A stretch of 64,000 nt of DNA from NCBI GenBank assembly GCA_020634815.1, contig JACKBA010000006.1:62001-126000 (forward strand). Direction: 5' to 3'. Origin of the DNA: Caldilineaceae bacterium (lineage in GTDB: Bacteria > Chloroflexota > Anaerolineae > Caldilineales > Caldilineaceae). Numbering within the stretch: the stretch's first letter is position 1; each line of letters starts with the position of its first letter. Under the pieces are notes generated by a model, which was not told the origin of the DNA, searched no databases, and worked only from the letters and a program-made list of their open reading frames with translations. A program made the position numbers and the translations under genes. Shown here piece by piece: positions 1 to 8,073 of this stretch.

Positions 1-722
1 CGGCGCATGTGTAGCTCGTTGGCCAGCCGCGCCACCTGTAATTCGCCGACCTGCTCGATGATTGTGTCAAGCTTGGCGGTTGCCACGCGCACGGACTCTT
101 CGGGTGCGGTGACGGTGCGCGGCCAAGCCCCGCCGCCCGCGACATCTGCCTGGTTGAGCGGTGCGGCACTGGCAGGCGCCGGTGCAACAACTGCCTGCAA
201 CTCCGCGGTTGCGCCATGCGGCGATGGCGCCGGTGTGGCGTCGCCGGGTGTCGTGCGTGCGCTTGCCGCACCGGGCGGCGAGTCCGCGACCGGCACAGCA
301 ACCGGCACAGCGGCCGGACCGGTTACGGCTGCGGCAGCCAGCTTTGCGGCCAGTGCGTCAAGCTGAAGCCCGGCATGGTCGCCGCCACCCGGCTCGGTCA
401 AGATGGCGAGCGCATCGACGGTGGCATAGAGCACATCGAACGGCGTCCGCGCAGTCGGCAGGGCGCCCGACCGCACCAGCCCCAGGATGCTCTCCAGGTG
501 ATGCGCCAGCGTCGCCACTTCTTCCAGGCCGACGGCACGCGCTGCCCCCTTCAAGCTGTGGGCGGCGCGGAACATCTCGGCCAGCACGACGTCCATGCCG
601 GTCTCGCCAGGACCATTTTCCAGCGCAAGCAGCCCGTTGCTGATCGCGTGCAGGTGCTCCTTTGCCTCGGCGGCAAAAGTCTCGCGCAGTTGCTGCATGA
701 ATGTGTCTTGAAGTGTCGCCAT
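1..722 (-). CDS. cheA: Chemotaxis histidine kinase CheA (N-terminal part, runs off the left edge)
   Basis: The frame read leftward from ATG at 722 stays open to the window edge, giving about 240 residues. The N-terminus is an Hpt (P1) domain with the phospho-accepting histidine in 'RAAHSLKGAARAVG' (about residues 50-63). A long Ala/Pro-rich linker follows. The last residues ('ESVRVATAKLDTIIEQVGELQ') are the start of the P3 dimerisation helices; the kinase and CheW-binding domains lie outside the window. CheA autophosphorylates in response to receptor state and passes phosphate to CheY/CheB. The start lies 3 nt after the stop of the upstream receptor gene, and AGGTG within that gene's last codons can act as ribosome binding site, so translation is probably coupled. 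It is the last visible gene of the chemosensory operon. Confidence 0.9.
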   Translation of the reverse strand, partial: MATLQDTFMQQLRETFAAEAKEHLHAISNGLLALENGPGETGMDVVLAEMFRAAHSLKGAARAVGLEEVATLAHHLESILGLVRSGALPTARTPFDVLYATVDALAILTEPGGGDHAGLQLDALAAKLAAAAVTGPAAVPVAVPVADSPPGAASARTTPGDATPAPSPHGATAELQAVVAPAPASAAPLNQADVAGGGAWPRTVTAPEESVRVATAKLDTIIEQVGELQVARLANELHMR

Positions 723-725
723 AGA

Positions 726-2534
726 TCACACCTGGTAACGCTCGGCCATGCCCTGTAGCTGCTGAGCCAGGTCGGTCAGCCCTTCGGCGGCCGCCTGCGA
801 CTGCCTGGCGCCTGTCACGAACTGGATGGTCGCCTGATTGATTTCGCGCATGGCCTGTGCAATCTGGTCCATGGCCAGGCTCTGCTGGCGTGCGGCGGCG
901 GAGATCTGCTGGGCCGACTGCGCCGAATTGCGGACGGAGCCGGAAAGCTGGCCGATGACGTCGCCCGCCCGCTGGGCCAGGGACATGCCAGATTCGACGC
1001 CGCGCGTGCCTTGTTCGGTGACGAGAACGGCCGCATTGGTCGCTTTCTGAATATCGACCAGGATCGAGCGCACCTTGGCGGTCGCCTGCTTGGACTGCTC
1101 GGCCAGGTTACGGACCTCGCCTGCGACGACCGCAAAGCCCTTGCCCTGCTCGCCCGCCTTGGCCGCTTCGATGGCAGCGTTGATCGCCAGAATATTGGAC
1201 TGGTCGGCAATGTCGGTCACGGTCGCGATGATCTCGCCGATCTGTTGCGTCTGCTCGGAGAGCGACAGGATATTTTGCGCGATATTCTCGACCTTGGCGC
1301 GAATTTCCTGCATCCCCGCCAGGATCGCCTCGACCGACTCCGCTCCGTCCTGGCCCACGCGCACGGCATCCTGCGCCAACTGGGCGACTTCGCCTGCCTT
1401 GCTGACGACCTGCTGCGAGGATGCCTGCGCCTCGCTGACCGTAGCCGTCACCTGGTTGATGGCGGCCGACTGTTGATTGGCGCTGGCCGTGTGTTCGCTC
1501 ACGGTGGCGAAGATCTCCGTGGCCGCGGTGCTGATGCTGTGCGTCCCGCTGCGCAGTTCACCGGCCAGTTCGGCCAGGCTGGCAACCATCTCATTGAGTT
1601 GCTGAGCCAGCACGGCCAGGTCGCCCTGGAACTGGCCGTCGATGTGGGCAGTCAGGTCCCCGGTGGCGACGCGGCTCGTGAACGCGCTGTACGCGTTGAC
1701 GGCCGACTGGAGCGTTGCGCGCGCCTGTTCCTCGGCAGCGACGCGTTCCTGTAACCTGTCGGCCATGGTGTTGAAGGCCGTTGCCAGCGTCTCGATTTCG
1801 TCGCCGGTGTGAACCGTGACCCGCTGCGACAGGTCGCCTTGCGCAAGCTTCGTTGCCGCATCCGTCACCTTGCTCAGGTTGCCGGCAATGCGCCGGCCGA
1901 GGAAATAGCCGAGGCCCAGCGCCAGCAGCACCGCAAACACGCCGACCACGATCAGCACCGCCGTCGTCTGGCTGAGCCGCGCGTCGGACTCTGCGTGCGC
2001 CAGGTCGGCCAGAGACTCGGTGAGATCGAGCAAGTCCGTCAGCGCAACATCCAGCGCCGAGCGGCTGCTCTCGAAGCCGCCCGTGCGCAGCGACGCGCTG
2101 ATGGCTTCGCCTGTCGCCGCGCCGGCAGTAGCATCCTGGATGATTTGCTGGACGGCCTGTTGGTAGGTCTTCCAACTCGCCTGAACGGCTGCGAACAGCG
2201 CCTGTTGCTCCGGCGTCAGCGGAAGCGCGGCGAAGCTGGTCAGCTCGGCGTCAATCCCCGCCAGCCCGGCGTCGATCTCCGTCTTCAGACGTGGACGCTC
2301 GTCTGGATAGAGCGCATATTCGTGCAGCCAGCCGCTGGTCTTGTGCACGATGGCGTTGGCGTCGCCCAGGTCGTGGATGGGGATGAGCCGCTCGCTGTAA
2401 ATCGTATTGACGCCGCTGTCGATGGATTGCACCGCAATGAAGGTGTAGACGCCCAACCCGATGATAGCCACGGCAAGTACGAGAAAACTGACGGTCAATT
2501 GTGTTCCTACTCGCATATGCTGAATCTGTGACAT
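726..2534 (-). CDS. Methyl-accepting chemotaxis protein (first of two paralogues)
   Basis: A 602-residue transmembrane chemoreceptor. TM1 lies at about residues 13-35 and TM2 at about 189-212 ('TAVLIVVGVFAVLLALGLGYF'). The roughly 150-residue extracytoplasmic segment between them is helical, with no recognisable PAS or Cache domain, and looks like a four-helix-bundle sensor. A HAMP domain follows, then a second linker and the cytoplasmic signalling hairpin with the conserved tip 'DIADQSNILAINAAIEAAKA' and 'GFAVVAGEVRNLAEQS'. It controls CheA through CheW. The ATG has AAAGGA about 9 nt upstream. The signalling domain is almost the same as that of the receptor at 3176-4813, so the two arose by duplication. 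The ligand cannot be told from the sequence. Confidence 0.93.
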   Translation of the reverse strand: MSQIQHMRVGTQLTVSFLVLAVAIIGLGVYTFIAVQSIDSGVNTIYSERLIPIHDLGDANAIVHKTSGWLHEYALYPDERPRLKTEIDAGLAGIDAELTSFAALPLTPEQQALFAAVQASWKTYQQAVQQIIQDATAGAATGEAISASLRTGGFESSRSALDVALTDLLDLTESLADLAHAESDARLSQTTAVLIVVGVFAVLLALGLGYFLGRRIAGNLSKVTDAATKLAQGDLSQRVTVHTGDEIETLATAFNTMADRLQERVAAEEQARATLQSAVNAYSAFTSRVATGDLTAHIDGQFQGDLAVLAQQLNEMVASLAELAGELRSGTHSISTAATEIFATVSEHTASANQQSAAINQVTATVSEAQASSQQVVSKAGEVAQLAQDAVRVGQDGAESVEAILAGMQEIRAKVENIAQNILSLSEQTQQIGEIIATVTDIADQSNILAINAAIEAAKAGEQGKGFAVVAGEVRNLAEQSKQATAKVRSILVDIQKATNAAVLVTEQGTRGVESGMSLAQRAGDVIGQLSGSVRNSAQSAQQISAAARQQSLAMDQIAQAMREINQATIQFVTGARQSQAAAEGLTDLAQQLQGMAERYQV

Positions 2535-2572
2535 TTTTGGAGTTCCTTTGCGTACGTGCCGGGAATTCGAGT

Positions 2573-3172
2573 CTACACAGGATTGGCCGCCTGCGCCGGT
2601 GCAATTTGTCGGAACAATTTCTCGACGGCGAGCAGCGCGACGAGGTCGTCGGTCAGACCGAGGACCGGCGATGCTTCGCTGTTCGGGCGTCCGGTCACGG
2701 GCGGCAGCAGTGCAGCACGCGCCACCTGGCGCACGGCCAGAACGCTGTCCACCGACAGCGCAATCGTCAGGCCGGCAGCCTTCGTCAGGACCAGGTGCGC
2801 GCCGGCGTGCCCGCCTCGAGACGGTGCGTGCAGGCCAAGCTCGCCAAGCAGGCGCCCGAGGTCGAGCACGGGGTAGAGGCGGCCGCGCAGGTTGACCAGG
2901 CCCAGCCAGATGCCGGGCGTCCCCGGAATTGCGACGATAGTGCCGGCGGGCTGTACTTCGACGACGGCACTGCCGTCAATGGCATAGTACTCGCCACCGA
3001 TTTCCAGCGTGAGCACGCGCATGGAGTCGGCGTCATCTTCCGCCTGCGCGATGGGCTGGGCGAGTTTCTGCGCGCGCTGCATCAGAATCGCCTGCATTTT
3101 CTCTTCGGCCGGCAGGTCAGGCGCAGGGTCGGCCAGAGTGGCGTCACGCTGTTGGGTGGTCATCATGTGCAC
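2573..3172 (-). CDS. cheW: CheW-like coupling protein (199 aa, N-terminally extended)
   Basis: A CheW domain protein. After a charged helical N-terminal extension of about 45 residues, the CheW fold starts at 'MRVLTLEIGGEYYAIDGSAV' and carries the hallmark 'GLVNLRGRLYPVLDLGRLLG'. CheW couples receptors to CheA. The likely start is GTG at 3172, because GAGGG from the end of the upstream receptor gene lies 8 nt before it; ATG codons at 3166 and 3163 are alternatives. It sits between two receptor genes, 3 nt after one and 38 nt before the other. Two CheW proteins in one operon could pair with different receptors, but that is inference. The extension is longer than in standard CheW (about 150 aa). 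Confidence 0.88.
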   Translation of the reverse strand: MHMMTTQQRDATLADPAPDLPAEEKMQAILMQRAQKLAQPIAQAEDDADSMRVLTLEIGGEYYAIDGSAVVEVQPAGTIVAIPGTPGIWLGLVNLRGRLYPVLDLGRLLGELGLHAPSRGGHAGAHLVLTKAAGLTIALSVDSVLAVRQVARAALLPPVTGRPNSEASPVLGLTDDLVALLAVEKLFRQIAPAQAANPV

Positions 3173-3175
3173 CGT

Positions 3176-4813
3176 TCAGCCCTCATACTGATTTGCCAGG
3201 ACCAACAAGTCGCGGGAGAGATCGGTCAATCCTTGCGCTGCGCTCTCCGACTGCCGTGCGCCGGCGACGAACTGCACGGTGGCCTGGTTGATTTCGCGCA
3301 TCGCCTGGACGATCTGATCCATGGCGATGGACTGCTGTCGCGAAGCTGCCGCAATCTGCTGCGAAGATTGCGCCGCGTTGCGCAGCGTGGCGGTCAGTTG
3401 CGTGATCACCTTGCCGGCACTCTGGGTGAGGCCGACACCGCTTTCTACGCCGCGCGTGCCTTGTTCGGTGGCGAGCACGGCGGAATTCGTCGCGTTCTGA
3501 ATGTCGATCAGGATCGAGCGCACCTTGGCCGTCGCCTGCTTGGACTGTTCGGCCAGGTTGCGCACCTCGCCGGCCACGACGGCAAAGCCCTTGCCCTGCT
3601 CGCCCGCCTTGGCCGCTTCGATCGCAGCATTGATCGCCAGGATGTTCGACTGGTCGGCGATATCGGTCACGCTGGCAATGATTTCGCCAATCTGCTGTGT
3701 CTGTTCCGACAGGGCCAGGATGTTCTCGGCGATGCTCTCGACCTTGCTGCGGATCACCTGCATGCCGTGCAGGATGGCATCGACCGATTCGGCCCCTTCC
3801 TGCCCGACGCGCAGCGCGTCCGTCGCAAGGTCGGCGACTTCGGCGGCCTTGGTTGCCGCCTGCTGCGACGACGCCTGGGCCTCGCTCACCGTCGCACTGA
3901 CCTGGTTGATCGCAGCCGACTGCTGATTGGCGCTGGCGGTGTGTTCGCTGACCGCGGCCAGGATCTCGGATGAGGCCGCGCTGATCTCTTGCGTTCCCTG
4001 CTCCAGCGTCCGCCGCGCCGCTCGCTGCGTCTCGATCTGCTGCTGAATGCGGTCGGCCATCGTGTTGAAGCTATTGCCCAAGGATTCCAGCTCATCGCCG
4101 GAATGGATCTGTACGCGCTTCGAGAGATCTCCGGCCGCAAAGGACTGGGCCGCGCTCTGTACGGTGTTGACCGACCGCACAACGTTGCGGCTGATCAGCA
4201 GGGCCGCGCCGACCGCAATGAGGAGACCGAAGACGGCCACCAGTGCCAGCAGCCACATCGCCTGTTGCATGGTTGTCCGTGCCTGCGTATTAGTCTCGGC
4301 AGACAGCATCTCGGTCATGTCCAACAGCGACTCAACCGCCTTGTCAAGCGCGGACCGCTCTTCTTCGGCGGCGCCGTCGTGCAGGAGTTCGGCGGATGCT
4401 GCCTGCGGGTTGGCGTCGATGGTATCGAGCACGCCGTGCAACTGGGGAAGGTAGTTCGCAAGAGCCTTCTCCATTTCCTGGAGCGCCTGTCTCTCCTGTT
4501 CCGAATACACAAGAGCGCCGTACTCAGTCACTGCCTGTTCGAGTATGGCCTGCTTCGTCTCAAATTCCTGGCGCAACGCAGCGCGCTCGTCTGGCAAGAG
4601 GAGGTAGCTGAGCTCGAGATTTTCGAGTTGGTGCACCATCGTGTCGATGTCGCCCAGCATGTGAAGCGGGCGCAATCGGTTGGTGTAGAGGTCGTTCACG
4701 CCGTTGTTGATGGATGTCATGGACAGATAGCTGTAGACAGCCAGGCCGACAATGACGACCCCGACAGCCAGCGACCCCAATGCCATCTTGGTAGATAGAG
4801 CCAGTTTTTTCAT
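3176..4813 (-). CDS. Methyl-accepting chemotaxis protein with four-helix-bundle sensor
   Basis: A 545-residue chemoreceptor. TM1 is about residues 8-30, and TM2 is about 190-212 ('MWLLALVAVFGLLIAVGAAL'). The segment between resembles the 4HB_MCP sensor: 'YLLLPDERAALRQEF' and the spacing of helices fit that family. HAMP follows TM2, then the MCP signalling domain with 'DIADQSNILAINAAIEAAKA'. Its start overlaps the stop of cheR by 4 nt (ATGA), so the two are translationally coupled. Methylation by the neighbouring CheR is expected. It is about 57 residues shorter than its paralogue at 726-2534, mainly because it lacks the second linker after HAMP. The ligand is unknown. Confidence 0.93.
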   Translation of the reverse strand: MKKLALSTKMALGSLAVGVVIVGLAVYSYLSMTSINNGVNDLYTNRLRPLHMLGDIDTMVHQLENLELSYLLLPDERAALRQEFETKQAILEQAVTEYGALVYSEQERQALQEMEKALANYLPQLHGVLDTIDANPQAASAELLHDGAAEEERSALDKAVESLLDMTEMLSAETNTQARTTMQQAMWLLALVAVFGLLIAVGAALLISRNVVRSVNTVQSAAQSFAAGDLSKRVQIHSGDELESLGNSFNTMADRIQQQIETQRAARRTLEQGTQEISAASSEILAAVSEHTASANQQSAAINQVSATVSEAQASSQQAATKAAEVADLATDALRVGQEGAESVDAILHGMQVIRSKVESIAENILALSEQTQQIGEIIASVTDIADQSNILAINAAIEAAKAGEQGKGFAVVAGEVRNLAEQSKQATAKVRSILIDIQNATNSAVLATEQGTRGVESGVGLTQSAGKVITQLTATLRNAAQSSQQIAAASRQQSIAMDQIVQAMREINQATVQFVAGARQSESAAQGLTDLSRDLLVLANQYEG

Positions 4814-6312
4814 CGCAAACCTGCCTTCACTTGCATCGCCACACTCTTTCCTGTCTGCTGCTGCACCACGGGCGTGTTGTGGTCCGTCTCCATCCAGGTG
4901 AGCAACTGGCGTGCCGTCGCGCCGCCTGTGTCGGGAATGGCTTCATCCGGCGCGCAGCGTTCGAGCAGCGTGCGCGCATAGTTCAGTGCGTTGGCAGCGC
5001 GGCGCGGGTCGCCGTCGCGCCGGTAAAGCTGCGCCAGGAGCAGATGGCCGGCGACATAGGATGGCGAAGCGTAGGTGCAGCGCCGTGCTGCGGTCAGCGC
5101 CACGTCGCCGTAGCCGGCCTCCAACAGCAGCAGCGCGTGCAGGTAATGCGCCTCGCCAAGGAGGGGGCTCTGCTCGATCGCCCGGCCAAGCCACTGCTCC
5201 GCCTCGCTCCACTGCCCGAGCTCTGCAAGCTCGCGGGCGCGCCGGTAAGCATCCAGCCCGTCCGGCGCGGATGCGGCGGATCGGGTATCGCTCGGTGCAC
5301 CCCGGGCCGGTACGGGTGTTGCCCCGGCCGGCCGGCTCATGCGCGTATTCGGCGCAGTGGGTGCGTCGGGCGACGACGGCGCCTCCACCCGGTGGCCGAT
5401 GGCCGCCGCTGCCCGCGGCGCGGCCGGTACGCCGTCGTGCGATCCTTCTAGTGCCGGTGTGCGCCGGTACGCAACCGCATCCGGCAGGTTGATCGTTTCG
5501 TATTGCGCAAAGACTTCTTGCGACGGCTCGGCATGGCCGACCAGCAGCCAGCCTCCATCGTGCAGCGCTGCATAGAGCCGGTCGGCGACGGCCCGGGTGA
5601 CGGCCGGTGTGAAGTAGATCATGACGTTGCGGCAGAGGATGAGGTCCATCGCCGTCGTGGCGCTGGCCTGCGAGGGATAGCCACTCTCGGCCAGGTTGAG
5701 CTGGGCGAAGGTGACCCGCCGGCGAACTGTCGGGTCGAGCGTATAGAAGCGGCCTTGTTGCGAAAAGTAGCGCGCACGGATGCCAGCGTCGGTCTGGCGG
5801 AAAGACCACGTGCCGTACACTCCTTGCGCCGCGCGCGTCAATGCCTGCTGGTCGATGTCGGTCGCCAGGATCGACACGTCCCAGTCGTCGCCGGGCAACA
5901 AGGTGTCGAGCAGGATCGCCAGCGAGTAGGGTTCCTCGCCGGTGGCGCAGGCCGCGCTCCAAATGCGCAGCCGTTTCTCGTGCCGGCGCCGTTCGATCAG
6001 TTCAGGCAGGATGCGCGTGGCAAGCGCGGCGAACTGCGGCTGGTTGCGAAAGAAGTGGGTCTCGCCGATGGTCAGGTGCGAGATGAAGGCGTTTACGGTG
6101 GTTCCGTGGTTTTCCTGCCCGCCCGTGATCAGTCGCAGCAACTGTTCGCCGCTACCCGCCTTCACTTGCCAGATCGTCTCGCGGACGGCGCGGGCCAGGT
6201 CTGCCTGGCGCCGGTCGACGAAATCCATGCCCGTCAGGCTGGTTGCCAGTTCGGCAAACTCCAACAGCAGATCTTGATCCAGATTCAGCACCGCTTCGCT
6301 CTCGATGACCAT
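4810..6312 (-). CDS. cheR: CheR methyltransferase with C-terminal TPR region
   Basis: A chemotaxis protein-glutamate methyltransferase of 500 residues, clearly longer than plain CheR (about 280). Residues 1-290 hold the CheR N-terminal helical part and the SAM-binding Rossmann fold: 'TIGETHFFRN', 'IWSAACATGEEPYSLAILL' (motif I), 'ILATDID', 'DLILCRNVMIYF'. A Pro/Ala-rich linker of about 80 residues follows. The C-terminal 130 residues form TPR-like helical repeats ('AYRRARELAELGQWSEAEQW', 'AHYLHALLLLEAGYGDVAL'). TPR-fused CheR proteins occur in alternative chemosensory systems, where the TPR mediates protein contacts. AAGGCGGG precedes the ATG, and the stop overlaps the next receptor gene by 4 nt. 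Confidence 0.92.
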   Translation of the reverse strand: MVIESEAVLNLDQDLLLEFAELATSLTGMDFVDRRQADLARAVRETIWQVKAGSGEQLLRLITGGQENHGTTVNAFISHLTIGETHFFRNQPQFAALATRILPELIERRRHEKRLRIWSAACATGEEPYSLAILLDTLLPGDDWDVSILATDIDQQALTRAAQGVYGTWSFRQTDAGIRARYFSQQGRFYTLDPTVRRRVTFAQLNLAESGYPSQASATTAMDLILCRNVMIYFTPAVTRAVADRLYAALHDGGWLLVGHAEPSQEVFAQYETINLPDAVAYRRTPALEGSHDGVPAAPRAAAAIGHRVEAPSSPDAPTAPNTRMSRPAGATPVPARGAPSDTRSAASAPDGLDAYRRARELAELGQWSEAEQWLGRAIEQSPLLGEAHYLHALLLLEAGYGDVALTAARRCTYASPSYVAGHLLLAQLYRRDGDPRRAANALNYARTLLERCAPDEAIPDTGGATARQLLTWMETDHNTPVVQQQTGKSVAMQVKAGLR

Positions 6313-6321
6313 TGTCCCGCC

Positions 6322-6747
6322 TTATCCAATCACCGGAATTGCTGCGGCCAGTGCGTCGACATTGAGAAGCTTCACCACGCGGTGCCCGAGATGGGCAAGA
6401 CCCGCTACCAGCGCGCCCTGCTCTCTCCCCGGCATCGCAAGCTGTTCCACAACATCGCCGCCCAGTTCGATGACCGTATCCAGGCGGTCCACAACCACGC
6501 CAAAAGGGCGATCGGCACTCTGGGCAATGATGATTGGCGTGTTGAGATCCGGCATGTGCGGCGGCAGGTGCAGGCGACGGCGCAGATCGATCACGGGGAT
6601 AACGTGGCCGCGCAGGTTGACGACACCCGACAGCCACTCCGGCCTGTCGGGCAGCGGCGTCAACGCCACCATCCGGACCACCTCGAGGACGGAGAGAATG
6701 TCGAACCCGTATTCGTCCTCGTCAAGGCAAAAGAGGATTGCTTGCAT
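6322..6747 (-). CDS. cheW: CheW coupling protein (141 aa)
   Basis: A standard-length CheW. The domain runs almost the full length: 'MQAILFCLDEDEYGFDILSVLEVV', 'WLSGVVNLRGHVIPVIDLRRRL', 'GVVVDRLDTVIEL'. It links receptors to the CheA kinase in the array. It starts 3 nt after the stop of the REC-kinase gene and ends 9 nt before cheR, inside one compact operon. It is more typical than the longer CheW at 2573-3172. Partnering of each CheW with a given receptor cannot be judged from the sequence. Confidence 0.92.
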   Translation of the reverse strand: MQAILFCLDEDEYGFDILSVLEVVRMVALTPLPDRPEWLSGVVNLRGHVIPVIDLRRRLHLPPHMPDLNTPIIIAQSADRPFGVVVDRLDTVIELGGDVVEQLAMPGREQGALVAGLAHLGHRVVKLLNVDALAAAIPVIG

Positions 6748-6750
6748 AGG

Positions 6751-7899
6751 TCACGCCACCAGCTCCAGGTGAGCGGCCGGCGCCTCAGCATGCATCCGCA
6801 GCGGAATCTGCAGCGTGAAAACCGACCCGCGGCCCGGCACGCCCTCGGAGTGCGCCGTAATCGTGCCGCCGTGCGCTTCCACGATCTCCTTGACCACGTA
6901 GAGTCCCAAACCCGTGCCGCGGATGGTGCGGACCGACTTGCTGGTGCCCCGATGATACTTGGCAAACAGCTCGCTCATCTGTGAAGGCGAGATGCCCAGC
7001 CCGGTATCCTTTACCTCCACGGTTAGTTCGTCGTCGGCTGCGGCAAGCGCCACGTCGATGCTGCCCCCTTCCGGCGTGTACTTGATGGCGTTGGAGATGA
7101 GGTTCTCGAAGACCTGCTTGAGTCGCTGCGCATCGACCCGTCCGTAGACCGGCGCGTCCGGCAGATGCAGCGTAAGACGTTGGCGGCGCGACTCGGCCTG
7201 CACCGCGGCCAGGCTTGCCGCGCTCTGGAGCAGGGCGCACAACTCGGCGCTGGCCGGTTCGATGCGCAGGAAACCGGCGTCGATCTTGGCAAAGTCCAGG
7301 TAGTCGTTGATCAGGTTGTTGAGTTGCTCCGCGGCCTGCCTGGCCAGGGAAAGTAGCTGGATCTGGCCGGCGCTGAAGCCTTCCGTGTTGCCGCCGGCCA
7401 GCAACTCCAGCGCCAGTTGTACGCTGCCCGCCGGGTTGCGCAGGTCGTGCGTGATCATCGAATAGAAATCCGTCTTGAACTGCTGCAACTGGCGTTGTGC
7501 CACGAGACCGGACCTGTGCTCCATGGCTTGTTCGAGCGCATAGAAAAACTCGGAGTGGTCGCTGCCGAGCGCAAGGTCGCGCTTCTCCATGTAGCCGTCG
7601 GCACCCTCGCGCACCGCTGCCGTGGCCGACTTGATGCCGCCCATGCCGGTCAAGACGACGACCGCCACATTGGTGTCGACCTCGCGCACTTTGTGGAGCA
7701 CATCGATCCCGTCCAGGTCGGGCAGGATCAGGTCCAACAGAATCAGATCGTAGGGCGGATTGTTGCGAATCATGTGCAGCGCCACTTCGCCGCAATCCGC
7801 TTCCTGAATGATGGCGTCGCCTTGTGACAATACTGCTCGGAGGAACAGCCGGATGGTCGACGAATCATCAATCGTGAGGACGCGCTTTCCCACCAGCAT
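6751..7899 (-). CDS. Response regulator-histidine kinase hybrid heading the chemosensory operon
   Basis: A 382-residue soluble protein with an N-terminal receiver and a C-terminal kinase, the reverse of the usual hybrid order. The receiver (1-125) has 'TIDDSS' and the phospho-acceptor Asp in 'LILLDLILPDLDG'. The kinase has the H-box 'FYSMITHDLRNPAGS', the N-box 'ENLISNAIKYTPEGG' and the G-boxes 'VKDTGLGI' and 'GTGLGLYVVKEIVEAHGG'. There is no membrane segment, so input probably comes by phosphorylation of the receiver or from a partner. It is the first gene of the operon, with a GGGAGA site upstream of ATG. It may connect the chemosensory pathway to another phosphorelay; the partner is not visible. 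Confidence 0.9.
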   Translation of the reverse strand: MLVGKRVLTIDDSSTIRLFLRAVLSQGDAIIQEADCGEVALHMIRNNPPYDLILLDLILPDLDGIDVLHKVREVDTNVAVVVLTGMGGIKSATAAVREGADGYMEKRDLALGSDHSEFFYALEQAMEHRSGLVAQRQLQQFKTDFYSMITHDLRNPAGSVQLALELLAGGNTEGFSAGQIQLLSLARQAAEQLNNLINDYLDFAKIDAGFLRIEPASAELCALLQSAASLAAVQAESRRQRLTLHLPDAPVYGRVDAQRLKQVFENLISNAIKYTPEGGSIDVALAAADDELTVEVKDTGLGISPSQMSELFAKYHRGTSKSVRTIRGTGLGLYVVKEIVEAHGGTITAHSEGVPGRGSVFTLQIPLRMHAEAPAAHLELVA

Positions 7900-7960
7900 A
7901 CGGATCTCCCGGAAACAAGTTATGGTTGAAAGGTTGGCCGCGGGGATGATGCCTGGCTGC

Positions 7961-7977
7961 CTACACTTCCAGTGTAG
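7961..7977. promoter_or_regulatory. Perfect palindrome upstream of the chemosensory operon
   Basis: CTACACT-TCC-AGTGTAG is a 7+7 bp inverted repeat 62 nt upstream of the first gene of the operon, in an otherwise featureless 174-bp gap between that gene and the end of the K+ transporter gene. It could be an operator or a small hairpin. The leftward strand reads TACACT inside it, a possible -10 element, but no good -35 lies 16-18 nt further upstream. Confidence 0.3.
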
Positions 7978-8073
7978 CGATTGTCCGGAGAAAAGGATGC
8001 GTCTTTTGATGGAAATTTGTGTTTGGAAATGACCCGTTGCGGCGTAAGGGCGCGCATGGAGAGGGGGGAAGGG

